A stretch of DNA of 64,000 nucleotides. It comes from Pedinophyceae sp. YPF-701 (Eukaryota; Chlorophyta; Pedinophyceae). Below, one piece after another: positions 1 to 11,300 of the stretch. Below the pieces are notes generated by a model. The model was given only the letters and a program-made list of their open reading frames with translations, was not told where the DNA came from and did not search any database. Position numbers and translations under genes: made by a program. Every line of letters starts with the position of its first letter. Within the stretch, counting starts at the first letter, position 1. Where the stretch lies: contig CAJZHL010000001.1 of the NCBI GenBank assembly GCA_916048055.1, positions 1,982,421-2,046,420 on the forward strand, written 5' to 3'.

Positions 1-1282
1 GCACTGCGCGCGTCGTGAACTGGGGGCGCCGGCCCGCAGCACGGCGGGGTAATGCGCCGCGGCCGCTCGGCGGCGAGCGCTCCCGTTGGAGCCAGCGCTG
101 CACGGGCAGGGAATCAGGGCCGCACCTCGCAGCCTTCCGCGGTCCCGGCCACGAAGCCCGCGTGCCATGGCGGCGAGCCGCTTATGGCGGCGTCCGTGAT
201 GCCTGCAGTCGCGGGACGGTGCGACCCACGCATGAGGGGCGGCTCCTGTTGGTGCATGGCGGTTGAAGCAGCGCGGAAGCCTGCGTGCGCGGCCCGATGA
301 GTCGAGGCGCGCGGTCGCGCATCGCTCATGGACTGGAGGGGGCGTGGCGTGGCCTAGCGGGCGCCACGGCGAAAGGCGGGGGCGCCGCTCTCCGTAGGGC
401 TCTGCAGGGCGGGGCGCTCCCCCCGCCGCGCCGGGGGCGCACCGCTGAGCAAAACGACGAGCGCGACGGTGGCGAAAAACGCCATGGCCGCTCTTCCGCC
501 GCGAGTCGCCCTGCTGCGACCCCTCTGCCGCCTCCCACAGTCGCTGGGCCCTTCTTTCGGCGGTCCCGTCCCCGCTTACACCATCGCGGGGCCGCTCACG
601 TGGGCACGCCGTTGTTGCACGCCGCGTGACGGATATGTGCTGTCGGCTGGACGCAGGCGTGGCCCTTGTCCGCGTCGCCAGGCCACAATGACTCAACCGG
701 GCAGTTGGAACCGTAACCTGCACGCGCCTCGCACGCGCTCGCGCGCGCGCACGTGAATCACGGTGATCGTCCCGCGCCGCACGTCGCAGGTCAGGCATGT
801 CCACTGCAGCCGGGCGGCGCCTGCATGGTGCTTCCCCCGCCCCCGTAGCGGGGAATCACCACCACGGGGAGGATCAGCAAAAGTGTCACTGCTGCAACGC
901 ACCGCGAGCACCGACCGCAGGACGACTCGCGTTGGAGCGCAGACGCGGACGTTCAAGGCAGCGCCCGCCGCGGCCGGCTCGTTCGTTCGACACCATTTTT
1001 GCGCGGTGCTGAGCGGCGACAGCGACAACGTTGCGGTGCCTCTGGTGGCAAGCCGGCGACACGCGCCGAGCTCGAGCGGCGGTCCACGGCGCCATCGCAG
1101 CCGGGCGCCCGCGCGGACACACATGCACGCGGCCCGCTCCGCCGGCCGACGCGACCGCGTTGCTGAGTGCTGGTGGTGCTGACTGGACCCGCACGCACAG
1201 CGCGTCGGGGTCGACCAGCGCGTTTGCCGCGCTCCCACGTGCCGCGCATCGGTCACACCCGGCGCCGTCCGCCCCGGCCGCG
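1..1282. other. GC-rich stretch with no supported gene
   Basis: I see open frames on both strands, but all have arginine/alanine/proline-rich translations typical of random high-GC sequence. None contains a recognisable domain or a convincing splice structure. The stretch lies downstream of the ClpF-like gene's stop codon, so it probably holds its 3' flank. It could also include part of a gene continuing off the left edge. Confidence 0.5.
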
Positions 1283-1891
1283 TCACGCGCCCTGGTCCTT
1301 GTCCTTGGCACCCGGCGGGTGCACGTCCCAGCGCTGCACCTTGAACCGCTCCCGCAGCGCCTTGGACGGCACGAGGTCCCCGCGGTTGTCCTTACCGATG
1401 AAGAGCAGGTAGCGGTACGGGTGCTGGAACTCGTCGTCGCCGAACGCGCCCTTCCAGCCGTACTCGTCCTCGTCGGGGACGGAGGCGATGAGCTCCTCGG
1501 GGATGTACGCGACGGGCGAGGACTGCGGGTCGCGCATGCCCGTAAGGCCGAAGTCGCGCAGGTCGACGAGCACGTTGTAGAAGAGCTGCGCCACGCCGTC
1601 GTCCAGGTCCGACACGCCCGCCTTGCGCGCCCACTCCTCCGTCTCGCAGCAGTGCAGGTCCCATCCGGCGATCACGCCGCGGTAGCCCTTCGTCGCGTGC
1701 CACACGCGCTGCCCGAGCCGGAACTTGGGCTCCGCGAGGCGGATGTCCCGGTCCGACGCCAGCAGCGACTGCTGCAGCGACGAGATCTCCAGCTGCCGAA
1801 TCTGGTCCCGGATCTCGGCCGCCAACTGCACACGGAACGGACACGGAACGCAGCACCGTCAGAGCCCGCCGCGGCGCCCCCGGCGCCCCCT

Positions 1892-1922
<31 letters not shown>

Positions 1923-2668
1923 GCGCACACCCCCACCTGGTAGTCCTCGGCCGCGACGGCCTTCTCCATCTCGGAGCGGAGCTTCATGGTCCGCAGGCTG
2001 AGGTCGAACGTGTCCGCGGCGGGCTCCGGCACCCCCGGCGCCCCGGCCCCCGGCGCGCGCTTCTCCTTTTGCAGCTTGATCTGCTCCCACGCCGCGTCCA
2101 CCTCCTCCCGGGCCTTGCGCGACTGCTTCGCGGCGTCGTACACCTCGAGGTTGAGCGCGCGCTGGATGTCCACGTCCATGTCCATGCCGTACAGCAGGAG
2201 CAGGATCTCCTCGTTGGCCATCTTCGAGAAGTCCTCGGACGGAGAGCCCTGCGGGGGGCGGGCGGGCGGGGCAGGTGCCGCGAGCGAGCTGGGCGCGCGT
2301 GCGAATCCTGCGTCCCGTGAGTCGAGGGCTCGGCCGGGGCGCGGCGGCGCGGCGCGAGGCAGCAACCTGCGCAGCGCGTTGACCAACCGCTGGACGTGCC
2401 GCCGCGCGCCGGGCCGCGCCGCACCGCACCGCGGCCGGCCGTGCCCCCGCGCAGGCGGAATCGGTCTGAGCGGGGCGCGCGCGGCTGCGAGCGCGCTCAC
2501 CTTGAGGTCCGCCCAGGGCTCCTCGGCTGGGATGGCCTTGGCCTCCGTGCGCGCTCGCCCGCGGCGGAGCGCCTGCGTCCGGCGCGCCAAGCACCTCCCG
2601 CGTGTCACGTCCTTCCCGGCCCGCGCCGCGCGGCCGACGCGCGGCACCTGAGCCGGCGCGAGGTGCAT
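1283..2668 (-). CDS. UVR and YccV domain protein, ClpF-like plastid Clp adaptor
   Basis: Three exons are predicted, 2668-2501, 2248-1937 and 1825-1283, with introns of 252 and 111 nt; the spliced product is 340 aa. The arginine-rich first ~40 residues resemble a transit peptide. Residues ~146-173 form a UVR motif (LRSEMEKAVAAEDYQ joined to LAAEIRDQIRQLE) that only becomes complete when the second intron is removed, which strongly supports that junction. Residues ~195-305 match the YccV/HspQ hemimethylated-DNA-binding-like fold (FRLGQRVWHATKGYRGVIAG). UVR followed by YccV is the layout of plant ClpF, which works with ClpS1 in delivering substrates to the chloroplast Clp protease. An upstream in-frame ATG at 2890 would add 74 residues. 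The gene is divergent from PUS1, and the intergenic gap is only ~340 bp. Function is inferred from domain order. Confidence 0.8.
1892..1922. repeat. (CGCA)n microsatellite inside an intron
   Basis: About seven tandem CGCA/ACGC units lie inside the second intron of the ClpF-like gene, close to the donor (GT at 1936-1935 on the minus strand). It is a simple-sequence repeat likely to vary in length between strains. Confidence 0.9.
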
Positions 2669-3007
2669 GCTTCTCCCAGGGATAGACCCGCGGCTATGAT
2701 GGGCCTCGAACGGCGGCACGGACACGCGTCTCACTCTCCGAACGCTCCACCGAGAGGCACGAGACTGCTGCGGCTCACCGGCCCGCCCCACGCATTGCCC
2801 CCGCGCCCGCAGGCCCCCCGGGACTCGCGCTGCGGGGCGTGGCGGACGCTGTGTTTCACCACCCCCCGCGCGCCGCACCAGGGACGACATGGGCCTGCGC
2901 TTCCGGGAAGATGACCGATTTGTGAAGAAACGCCCGGTTTACCTTCGCGCGCTCGACATCACCGCGCACTCGCGGCGCTGTTCGCGCGGAAAGCACCCTG
3001 GGGAAGG

Positions 3008-4912
3008 ATGGCGCTGGCGTCGTGCGGGAAGGCCTGCGCCCACGTGCTGCCGCGCCAGCCGAAGCTGTACCTCGGCATCTTCCGAGCTGGCGGGCACAGG
3101 CTCCACCGTCGCGATGTGCGCGGACAGGAGGGCCTCATCGCCTGCTCCTCGCTCGCCAACAGGTGCGCGTCGCGTGCGTCCCGACAAGCCGCCTCGGGGC
3201 CCGCGCGCATCGCGGCACTGTGCGACGCTACACAGGGACGGAATCCTCGCGCGCGGGCGCCGTGGTTTGGTTCGTGCGACGCGCATGCGTCCGTTTCCCG
3301 TCTGCCGCGCAGCGCGGAGGCAGGCGCCGCGGCGGGGCCGGACAGCGCGCGCAGCACGCGCCGCGAGCGCTCGAGCGCCCCGCAGGCCTCCCGCGGCACG
3401 GTCAAGCGCAAGGTGGCCCTGCACCTGGCCTACCTGGGCACGCGGTACCGCGGGCTGCAGGTGTCTGCGCCGGGCCCGCACACCACGACGCTGACCGTGG
3501 AGGACCACCTCCTGGACGCGCTCGGACGGTCCGGCGCGATCAGCGCGAGCAACCTCGAGGGCGGCCCGGGCAAGGTCCGCTGGTCCCGCAGCAGCCGCAC
3601 CGACAAGGGCGTGCACTCCCTGTGCACGGTCACGAGCTTCAAGATGGAGCTCGAGCGCGACGACGCGGCGCAGAGCCCGGGGGAGGCCGACCCGGAGGGC
3701 CTGCGCGCGGCGGCGCGGATCAACGCGCACCTCCCGGGCGACATCCGCGTGCTGTCGGTGCAGCGCGTGACCAAGACGTGGAGCGCGCGGCCGAGCTGCA
3801 CGCGCCGGCGCTACGAGTACTTCCTCCCCGCGCGCCTCCTCCTCGCGGACGCGGTGCCCGGCGCGGCCGCCGGCGACCTCGCGTCCGAGGCCGCGGCGGT
3901 GGCGCGCCTGCGCGCGGCAATGGCGCGCATGGAGGGCGCGCACCCGTTCCACAACTTCACGAAGCGGCGGCTGTACCGCCCGCAGGCCACCGCGAGCAAG
4001 CGCGCCGCCGCGGACAGGCTCCGGGCGCGCGACGCCCGCGCGGAGGACGCGTCGGACCTGGGGCCGTCGATCGACGAGGACGACGAGGGGTACGGGAGCG
4101 ACGCGGAGGAGGAGGGGCCGCGCGTGGGCGCGGACGGCGTCCCGCTGCAGTGCGGGCAGAGCAGCAAGGGGTGGGAGTTCGACTGGCTGGACCGCGTGCG
4201 CGCGGCGGACCGCGTGGGGCGCAGCCACTACCGCAACGTGACGCGGTTCCGCGCGGAGGACCCCGCGGCGCTGGTCGCGGGCGGGGAGCGCTGCGTGCGC
4301 ATCACGATCGAGGGCGACTCCTTCATGCTGCACCAGATCCGCCACATGGTCGGGACCGCGCTCGCCGTGGCGCGCGGCGTGATTCGCCCCGAGGTGCTCG
4401 AGCTGGCGCTGCAGGAGCCTGCGCGCGTGACGACGCCGCGGGCCCCGCCTCTGGTGAGTGCGCGCGCGCGGGCACGGCGTCTGCGCGCCGCAGCAGCCAC
4501 CCGCGCACGCCGTTTGACTGCCGTCGGCTGTTTGGTGCCGTGTTGCGTGCAGACGCTGGTGCTGACGGACGCGCGGTTCAAGCGGTTCGCGGTGAAGCGC
4601 GGCGGCGCGGGGCAGCAGGACGCGGCGCAGGGGGCGGCGCTGCTGACGGGCGAGCGCCTCGCGCTGCGCCAGGGGGGCGCGGCGGCGCAGGAGGCATTCC
4701 GCGACGGGCCGCTGGCGCGCGAGATCAACGCGCTGCTGGCGGACCCGACGTGGGAGGACTGGGCGCGCGGGCTGAGCTGGCACGTGCTGCCCGACGCGGA
4801 GGTCGAGGAGCTGCTGGCGCGCGCGCAGCCGTGGATGGAGGAGCGGGCGAGGGCGCGCGGGGGCGGCGGCGGCGCCGAGGAGGCGCGGGCGGGGGGCGGC
4901 GACCGGCGGTGA
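3008..4912 (+). CDS. PUS1: tRNA pseudouridine synthase, TruA/PUS1 family
   Basis: Two exons (3008-4453 and 4553-4912) give 601 aa. The 99-nt intron is a multiple of three and stop-free, so unspliced RNA would still encode a continuous protein. The TruA fold starts at VKRKVALHLAYLGTRYRG. The catalytic aspartate is D199 (codon 3602-3604) in the hallmark SSRTDKGVHS. Other family blocks are the substrate-binding RRYEYFLP, HPFHNFTKR, SHYRNVTRF and SFMLHQIRHMVGTALA. Family members isomerise uridine to pseudouridine in tRNAs and some other RNAs. A ~60-residue acidic insertion (DEDDEGYGSDAEEEG) lies between HPFHNFTKR and the SHYRNVT block. The first ~125 residues are not conserved and the ATG at 3008 is only a best guess; an acceptor-like CAG ending at 3385 could mean a further 5' exon. 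Confidence 0.9.
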   Translation: MALASCGKACAHVLPRQPKLYLGIFRAGGHRLHRRDVRGQEGLIACSSLANRCASRASRQAASGPARIAALCDATQGRNPRARAPWFGSCDAHASVSRLPRSAEAGAAAGPDSARSTRRERSSAPQASRGTVKRKVALHLAYLGTRYRGLQVSAPGPHTTTLTVEDHLLDALGRSGAISASNLEGGPGKVRWSRSSRTDKGVHSLCTVTSFKMELERDDAAQSPGEADPEGLRAAARINAHLPGDIRVLSVQRVTKTWSARPSCTRRRYEYFLPARLLLADAVPGAAAGDLASEAAAVARLRAAMARMEGAHPFHNFTKRRLYRPQATASKRAAADRLRARDARAEDASDLGPSIDEDDEGYGSDAEEEGPRVGADGVPLQCGQSSKGWEFDWLDRVRAADRVGRSHYRNVTRFRAEDPAALVAGGERCVRITIEGDSFMLHQIRHMVGTALAVARGVIRPEVLELALQEPARVTTPRAPPLVSARARARRLRAAAATRARRLTAVGCLVPCCVQTLVLTDARFKRFAVKRGGAGQQDAAQGAALLTGERLALRQGGAAAQEAFRDGPLAREINALLADPTWEDWARGLSWHVLPDAEVEELLARAQPWMEERARARGGGGGAEEARAGGGDRR

Positions 4913-4964
4913 CGGCCTCCGGGCAGTGCGGCGCGGGCGGCGAGCGCCGGTGTGACGTTGGTTT

Positions 4965-5004
4965 TCCACCTGTAGGTGGACAGGCTGACTCAGTGACACT
5001 GAGT
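4965..5004. repeat. Two adjacent perfect palindromes just 3' of PUS1
   Basis: TCCACCTGTAGGTGGA (4965-4980) is a 7-bp stem with a GT loop. Seven bases later ACTCAGTGACACTGAGT (4988-5004) is an 8-bp stem with a single-base loop. Both lie 50-90 bp after the PUS1 stop, probably in its 3' UTR or flank. Role unknown. Confidence 0.75.
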
Positions 5005-5807
5005 GTTCGAGGGTGCGTCGCCGCGGCATGTGCGGACGGCGACGCGGCCCGGCGGCACTGTCGCTCTCCCGCTGCGCATCCGACGACGACGCCCTGCACG
5101 GGCGATTGGCGGCGTGCGTGCACTCGGGCTGCCTGTGGTGGCTGGGGGCGATCACGTCTCGTCTGCTCCCGGCGGAGCGGTGCCGCGCGGCGTGCGCTGC
5201 GGTGTCGGAGCAGTCTGACGTGTTGGAGGCCGAGAGCTGGTGCCGGGTGGTCGACGGCCTCCTGCTGCGGCTGCCGGGACGAGGCACAGGGCAGTTGGCC
5301 GGCGCGTGACGGACGTCGCCCGGACGGCAGCGTCCTCCCGCCCCGCGCGAGATAGACTGGTGTGGAACTCGTAGGCATGTTTGCGCGTCGCGCGCTCCTC
5401 GCGCGTGCGTGTACGGCGGTGGCACAAGCGGCGTCGCAGTGCCAGCTTCGCACGTCCGCCTGGGTGGCCCGAGGGGATGTACCGACGGACCACGAGCGCC
5501 TGGACATGTCAGGTGAGCGCCGCTGTTTTCGCGAGCGGGTAGCTGGCGGAGAGGGCCCCGAGGAAACCCAGCGAACGGCCCGCACAGGACCTGAGATACG
5601 GTTGCGCTCGCCTCTGTCGCTCGATGACGCTTCCGACAGGGTACCGGGGCCCAGGATCGGCTCGCACGCATCAGGCCACGCCACCCGACTTCGTGCGCCG
5701 CCTCGCGTGCGCCTCTGCTGACCGCAGGAGCAGGCCCCCGGCCTGGCAAGCACAGGGCACCACCGCGCCACGATGTCCTGGGCGAGGAGGGGAGCCCCGA
5801 TCGCGTC
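5005..5807. other. Intergenic stretch without a supported gene
   Basis: Nothing recognisable was seen on either strand. It must hold the promoter of the downstream RRM gene. It may hold a missed 5' exon, because that gene's predicted start codon sits directly at the first RRM beta strand. Confidence 0.45.
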
Positions 5808-6603
5808 ATGGCGTTCAACCTGCCCTACGACGCGGACTGGTGCGAGGTCGTGGCCTGGTTCGAAAGGTGCGGACGGGAGTCGGCCCTCGCAGGATTCGGT
5901 TTCCTCCACTGCACCGGCGCCCCCCGACCTGAGAGCGCCACCCGCGCGCCCGCCTCCCGACGCAGGGCCGGGTCGGTGGTGTACGCCTGCGTGCACCGCG
6001 ACCGCGAGGGCAACTCGAAGGGGCGCGCGACGGTGGAGTTCGGCACGCCCTGCGCCGCACAGCGCGCCGTCGCCCTGCTGCACGGCAAGCCGTTCAACGG
6101 GCGGCGCGTCAAGGTCTACCCGGACGAGTCCTCTCCGCAGAAGCGCCTCCGCGACGAGGACCGCGGGCTCCTGGTCCCCGGCGCGCAGGGGCGCCAGATC
6201 GTCGTGACGGGCCTGCCCTTCGCGATGAGCGACGACGACTTCGTGGCGCACGTGCAGGTGGGCGCTGACTGGCGCGCGACGGCAGCTGCGCGGGTGGCGC
6301 GTGGCGGTGCGTGCTGACGCGCTGTGGTTGCGTCGGTGCGCGTGTGTGCAGGCGGCGGTGGGGGCGGGGGCGGTGGTGGCCGCGCGGGTGGCGCGGCGGC
6401 AGGACGGGCTCTCGGCGGGGTTCGGGAAGGCGGTGCTCGCGACCGAGGCGGAGGCGGAGCGCGCGTGCGGGAAGCTGGACGGCCGGGAGGTCGGGGGCCG
6501 CCGCACCAACGCGCTGGTCGACACGCACGGGGGCGCGGGCGGGCCGCGGAGGCGCGAACCGGGGCAGAGGGAGGCGCAGTGGCGCGACAGCGCGTTCTGG
6601 TGA
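5808..6603 (+). CDS. Two-RRM RNA-binding protein
   Basis: Exons 5808-5866, 5966-6257 and 6352-6603 give 200 aa. RRM1 starts at residue 2 with an RNP2-like AFNLPYDADW and continues after the first intron to RNP1-like KGRATVEFGTPCAAQRAV. RRM2 starts at QIVVTGLPFAMSDDDFVAHV and, after the second intron, continues AAVGAGAVVAARV to GKAVLATEAEAERA. Both introns interrupt an RRM, and both junctions restore the fold. The first intron is 99 nt and stop-free in frame; the second is 94 nt. The N-terminus is suspiciously short, so an upstream exon is possible. Small two-RRM proteins act in RNA processing or translation; the target cannot be told. It converges on the DUF1499 gene with 178 bp between stops. 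Confidence 0.75.
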
Positions 6604-6781
6604 CGGGCGCGGCGACGCAGCCCCGCGCCCCGCCGCCGCGACGCGGCGTGGTGGAGCGCAGGCGCAGGTCAGGTCGGGCCGTGCGCGCCCGCTGTGACGG
6701 AGCGGCGCCGTGGGCGGTGCGATCGCGCGTGCGCTGCGGCCGCGCGGGGCGTGGTTCACAGCGCGTTGTCTCCGGCGGGCG

Positions 6782-7682
6782 TCAGTCGGACGCTCCGTTG
6801 CCCTGACTGAGGGCGCGCTGGATGTCGCCCGGGTCGTCCGTGAGCGGGGGCGGCTCCGGGCCGAACGTGTCCCACGGGCTCTCGACGATCCCGAACGCGC
6901 GCTGGCGGTTGCGCACGACGTAGACCTTGTCCCAGCCGAGCGAGAGCCGCAGCGACTCGAGGCGCCGCGCGTTGCGCGCCCCGTCGCCCTTGGCGGGGGC
7001 GCGCGAGGCCGACCGCACCGACACGGTGTTGTCGTTGTCCGCGAAGAGGAACTCGGCGTCGTCGCAGCCCCAGTTGCCGAAGAACTCGGCCCACAGGTAG
7101 CGGTCGCTGCGCTGCCGGATCTTGCCGCCCGCGCCCTGCACGGCCTCGGCGATCTTGGCCATCGCCGCCGCCTGCGACGCCTCGTCGAACTCCCACGGAT
7201 CCACAAAGTACTTCGGGCGATCGTCGTACGTGCTCGCGCACGCCTTCGAGTCTCCGCACGCCCCCAGCGACTCTGCGGAGGCGACACAGCGCGCAGCAGT
7301 GGTGGGGCCGTGCACCGCCCGATCGCGCCGCGATTCGCACCGCGCGCCCCCGCGCCGATGCGTGCACTTCGACGACCTCGTATCGAGCGCAGAATCACGC
7401 GCGAACAGCCGGCGGCCCGGCTCCGGAGGCCCCACCTGCTTTGTCGTCCGCCGCGATGCATGTCGGGCAGTTGCCCGTCGCGGGCTCGGGCACGCTCTGC
7501 TGCGCGCGAGCGTCGCCGCGTCCGAGCGACAGGGAGGCTCCGAGCGCCACGGGCGCAAGGATCGCGGCGCGCCGGCCCGTGTGCGGCGTAGGAGCCTTCT
7601 GTGGAGCAGGCCGCACCGCGCGCGCCGCCGATGCCGCGGCGTTCGCGCCCGCGCCGCTGCCGGCGGTGCGACCGCCAGACAT
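6782..7682 (-). CDS. DUF1499 protein with a thylakoid-lumen (Tat-type) signal
   Basis: Exons 7682-7436 and 7272-6782 give 245 aa; the 163-nt intron rejoins as DDKAESLGACGDSK. Residues 1-36 are a basic, alanine-rich transit peptide. R37-R38 start a twin-arginine segment (GRRAAILAPVALGAS) ending at a likely lumenal cleavage near ARAQ (~61). The mature part matches DUF1499: RYLWAEFFGNWGCDDAEFLF, then VSVRSASRAPAKGDGARNAR and RRLESLR. DUF1499 has no assigned reaction; lumen placement is inferred from the signal. ATG at 7682 was chosen because the frame further upstream offers only GTG. Confidence 0.78.
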
Positions 7683-8358
7683 GCCGCTCGCGCGCTGCCA
7701 GACGATCGGTTCCGCGGTCGGGGCGCAGGGCCCGACACAAGTCGAGCCAGCGCCTGCTGCACACGGCAGAGAGCCGCCCGTCAGCGTGGTTCGCACGGGC
7801 GCAACGCACAGCCGATAACTGCCCGACGCGCGGTCGCCTCCGGCGCACTGTGCTCCCCCGCGTGCGGCCGCGGCGGGCGGGGGAGGGGCGTGCGAACCGG
7901 CACCGTGTCAGGTGGATCGTTCCGGCCGCGTGCGCCCTGCGGGTGCGGCACATGGGGCCGCGGGGGCGCCCGCCGCGATGTAAACCCGCAGATCGTTCGT
8001 AGCGAGCGACGACGACGACGCGAGCTTAACTGTGACCGCAGGGCCCTGAGCGCTGTGCCGCGCAGTGCAGAGTGCCGACACGCGGCGCTGACAGGACCGC
8101 CTGGCCGCGCGGAGGCGTTGCCGCAACCAGGCTTCGGTCCGGGGCCCCGCGTCGGGCGGCTCCGGGAACGTCTGCGACTGAGACGGGCCGCATGGTGAGG
8201 CTGAGCAGCTTGCGTTTGATTCCATCCCGCTGGCTGTGCCCTCGCTCGAACGCCCGAAAAGCCGCGGCACGCGCTCGGTAAGTCGTAAGTCGCTGTGCGC
8301 GATCACAATCCGCCGGATTGCGGACGTCAAACGTGCAGTTGCGCGATCGGTAGCAGCG
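7683..8358. promoter_or_regulatory. Divergent intergenic region (DUF1499 / PRP5)
   Basis: These 676 bp separate two start codons on opposite strands, so they must contain both promoters. No TATA-like element or other defined motif was recognised. Confidence 0.4.
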
Positions 8359-11300
8359 ATGGCGAGGAGGTCGCGCTCGAAGTCGCGCGACAGGGATGGG
8401 CGACGACGACGGTCGAGGAGCCGATCCAGGGAAAGGGTACGTGCCCCGAACGCGCCGCGCCGTGGGCCCGCTGCGCCGTCGCGCCGCACCGTTCGCGGCC
8501 GGTCTCGTCCTCCGCCCCGCGCTGCGGACTGGGGTTACATTTGCGCTCAGCGGCTGCTACCTCTCGACCTAGGCGGCCGTTGCGGCGACGGAGCGAGCGC
8601 GTGCCGCCGGCGAGCGCCCCCTTCCGGCACAGCAGCAGTCCTTGACTTGTCCTGCCCCTGCCCCCCCGCACACACGCAGGATCGCGACTCGCGGGATCGG
8701 CGCGGCCACAGGGACAGGCGGAGACGGCGGTCGCCCAGCGAGGACCGCCGCAGCTCGAAGCACCGCCGCACCGACGCCAGCCCCAGCGACCACGCCGCCA
8801 ACGCGGCCGCGCCGGCACGCGGCCCCACGCCGCCGCCCCCCGTCCGCGCGCCACTCCCGACGCAGCCAGCGGCGGGCGCACCGCCGCCCGCGGCCCCGCG
8901 CTCGCCCTCCGCCGGCCCCCCCCCCGATGACGCTGCGCGCTCGCTGCCCACCATCGAGGCGGACATCGAAAAGCGCCGGCAGCGCGCGGCCGCCTGGCAG
9001 GCCAAGGCCAAGCTCCTGGCGGCGAAGACGCAGGCCGGCGCGGGCGCGGCGCCGGCACCGCCGCCCGCCGCGCCGCCCGCCGACGTCGACAGCGAGGGGT
9101 TCAAGCCCCCGCCGAAGCGCGGGCAGGAGGACTCCGGGGAGAACGAGGCGTTCGGGTCGGTGCACGGCGGCGTGGCTGCGGCGGGCGCGGCTCCGCAGGC
9201 CGCGGCGGCCCCGCTCGCGCGGTTCAAGCTGAAGCCAGCGTTTGGGGTGGCCCGGGCGGGCGGCGTGCTGGGGGGCAAGAAGCTCCCCGCGGGCGCGCAG
9301 CCGATCACGTCGTACGGCACGTCGTTCCGCATCAAGCCGCTCGCGGGGTTCGGGATCGCGCGCCCGCGGACGCCCGTGGTGCCGCTGGCGCCGGGCGAGG
9401 AGTCGCCTCCGAAGCGCCGGGCGGGCGACGCGGAGCCGGACGCGCTCGCGGGCGGGGAGCCGCGGTCCCCGGAGCGGCGCGAGGCCCCGGGCGCGGGCGC
9501 GGCGGAGGAGCCCCCCGGGTCGCCCGCGGCCAAGTCGGGGGAGAGCGGCGGCGAGGTGGACCCGCTCGAGGCCTTCATGGAGGCGCAGGCGCCCGTGCCG
9601 AAGCAGATCCGGAGCGGGGAGGACGCGGGCGGGGACGGGGAGGGGGGCGGCGACGTGGCGATGGAGGGGGCGGGCCCCGGCGGCGCGGCGTCGGGGGGCT
9701 CGGGCGGCGCCGGCGCGGTGGCGGTCAAGTCGCGGGGCGGGGGCCGCGCGGGGCTGGCGTGGCTGGAGTCGGACAGCGAGGAGGAGGAGGAGGAGGAGAG
9801 CAGCGAGGAGGAGGACGACGCGAAGTGGGCGGAGAAGGTGCGCGCGGGGCGCACGAAGGGAGACCGGCTGGGCGTGGTGGACCACAGCAAGGTCGAGTAC
9901 CCGGCGTTCCGGCGCAACTTCTTCATCGAGCCGCCGGAGCTGGCGCGCATGACGGACGAGGAGGTGGCGGCGGCGCGGCAGCAGCTGGACGGCATCCGCG
10001 TGCGCGGGAAGGCCGTGCCGAAGCCCGTGCAGCACTGGAACCAGGCGGGCCTGTCGAGCCGCGTGCTGGACACGCTGCGCAAGGCCGGGTTCGAGCGGCC
10101 GATGCCGATCCAGGCGCAGGCGCTGCCGGTGATCATGTCCGGGCGCGACTGCATCGGCATCGCCAAGACGGGGAGCGGCAAGACGATGGCCTACCTGCTG
10201 CCGCTCCTGCGGCACGCGCGCGACCAGCCGGCGCTGCAGGACGGCGACGGGCCGATCGGGCTGATCATGGCGCCCACGCGGGAGCTCGTGCAGCAGATCG
10301 GGAAGGACGCGCGGCGCGTGGGCGCGGCGGCGGGCCTGTCGGTGGTGCAGGTGTACGGCGGGACGGGCATGGGCGCGCAGATCTCGGCGCTGCGGCGCGG
10401 CGCGGAGGTCGTGGTGTGCACGCCCGGGCGCATGATCGACGTGCTGATCACGAACAACGGCAAGGTCACCAACCTGCGCCGCGTGACGTACCTCGTCCTC
10501 GACGAGGCCGACCGCATGTTTGACATGGGGTTCGAGCCGCAGATCCGGCGCATCGTGCAGAACATCCGCCCGGACCGGCAGACGGTGCTCTTCTCGGCGA
10601 CGTTCCCGAAGCAGGTGGAGGCCCTCGCGCGGCAGGTGCTCACGTCGCCCGTGCAGATCGACGTCGGCGGGCGCTCGGTGGTGAACCGCGACATCGAGCA
10701 GCTGGTGGAGCTGCGGCCGGAGGAGGAGCGCCTGATGCGGCTGCTGGAGATCCTGGGGGAGTGGTACGACCGCGGGAAGGTGCTGGTGTTCGTGGCGACG
10801 CACGAGAAGTGCGACAACATGTACCGCGACCTCCTGCGGCTGGGGTACCCGTGCCTGAGCCTGCACGGCGGCAAGGAGCAGGCGGACCGGCAGTGCACGA
10901 TCGAGGACTTCAAGGGCGGCGTGTCGAACATCATGGTGGCCACGAGCGTCGCGGCGCGCGGCCTGGACGTGAAGGACCTCGTGCTGGTGGTCAACTACGA
11001 CCCGCCCAACCACCTCGAGGACTACGTGCACCGCGTGGGGCGCACGGGGCGCGCGGGGAACAAGGGCACCGCCATCACCTTCATCAGCGAGGAGGAGGAG
11101 GCCGTCGCGCCGGACCTCGCGCGCGCCATGCGCGACGCCGGGAAGCCCGTCCCCGAGGACCTCCTGGCGCTGGCCAAGGCCTTCCAGGACAAGCGCCGCG
11201 AGGGCAAGGCGCGCGCGCACGGGAGCGGGTTCGGCGGGAGCGGGTTCCGGTTCGACGCCGGGGAGGAGGAGGCCAAGCGGCGCGAGCGCAACAAGCTGCG

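Noticed and set aside
2939-5818. A 959-codon open frame on the minus strand opposite PUS1
   Set aside because: It is antisense to a well-supported gene, and the translation is arginine/alanine/histidine-rich without domains. High GC makes stops rare, so long shadow frames are expected.
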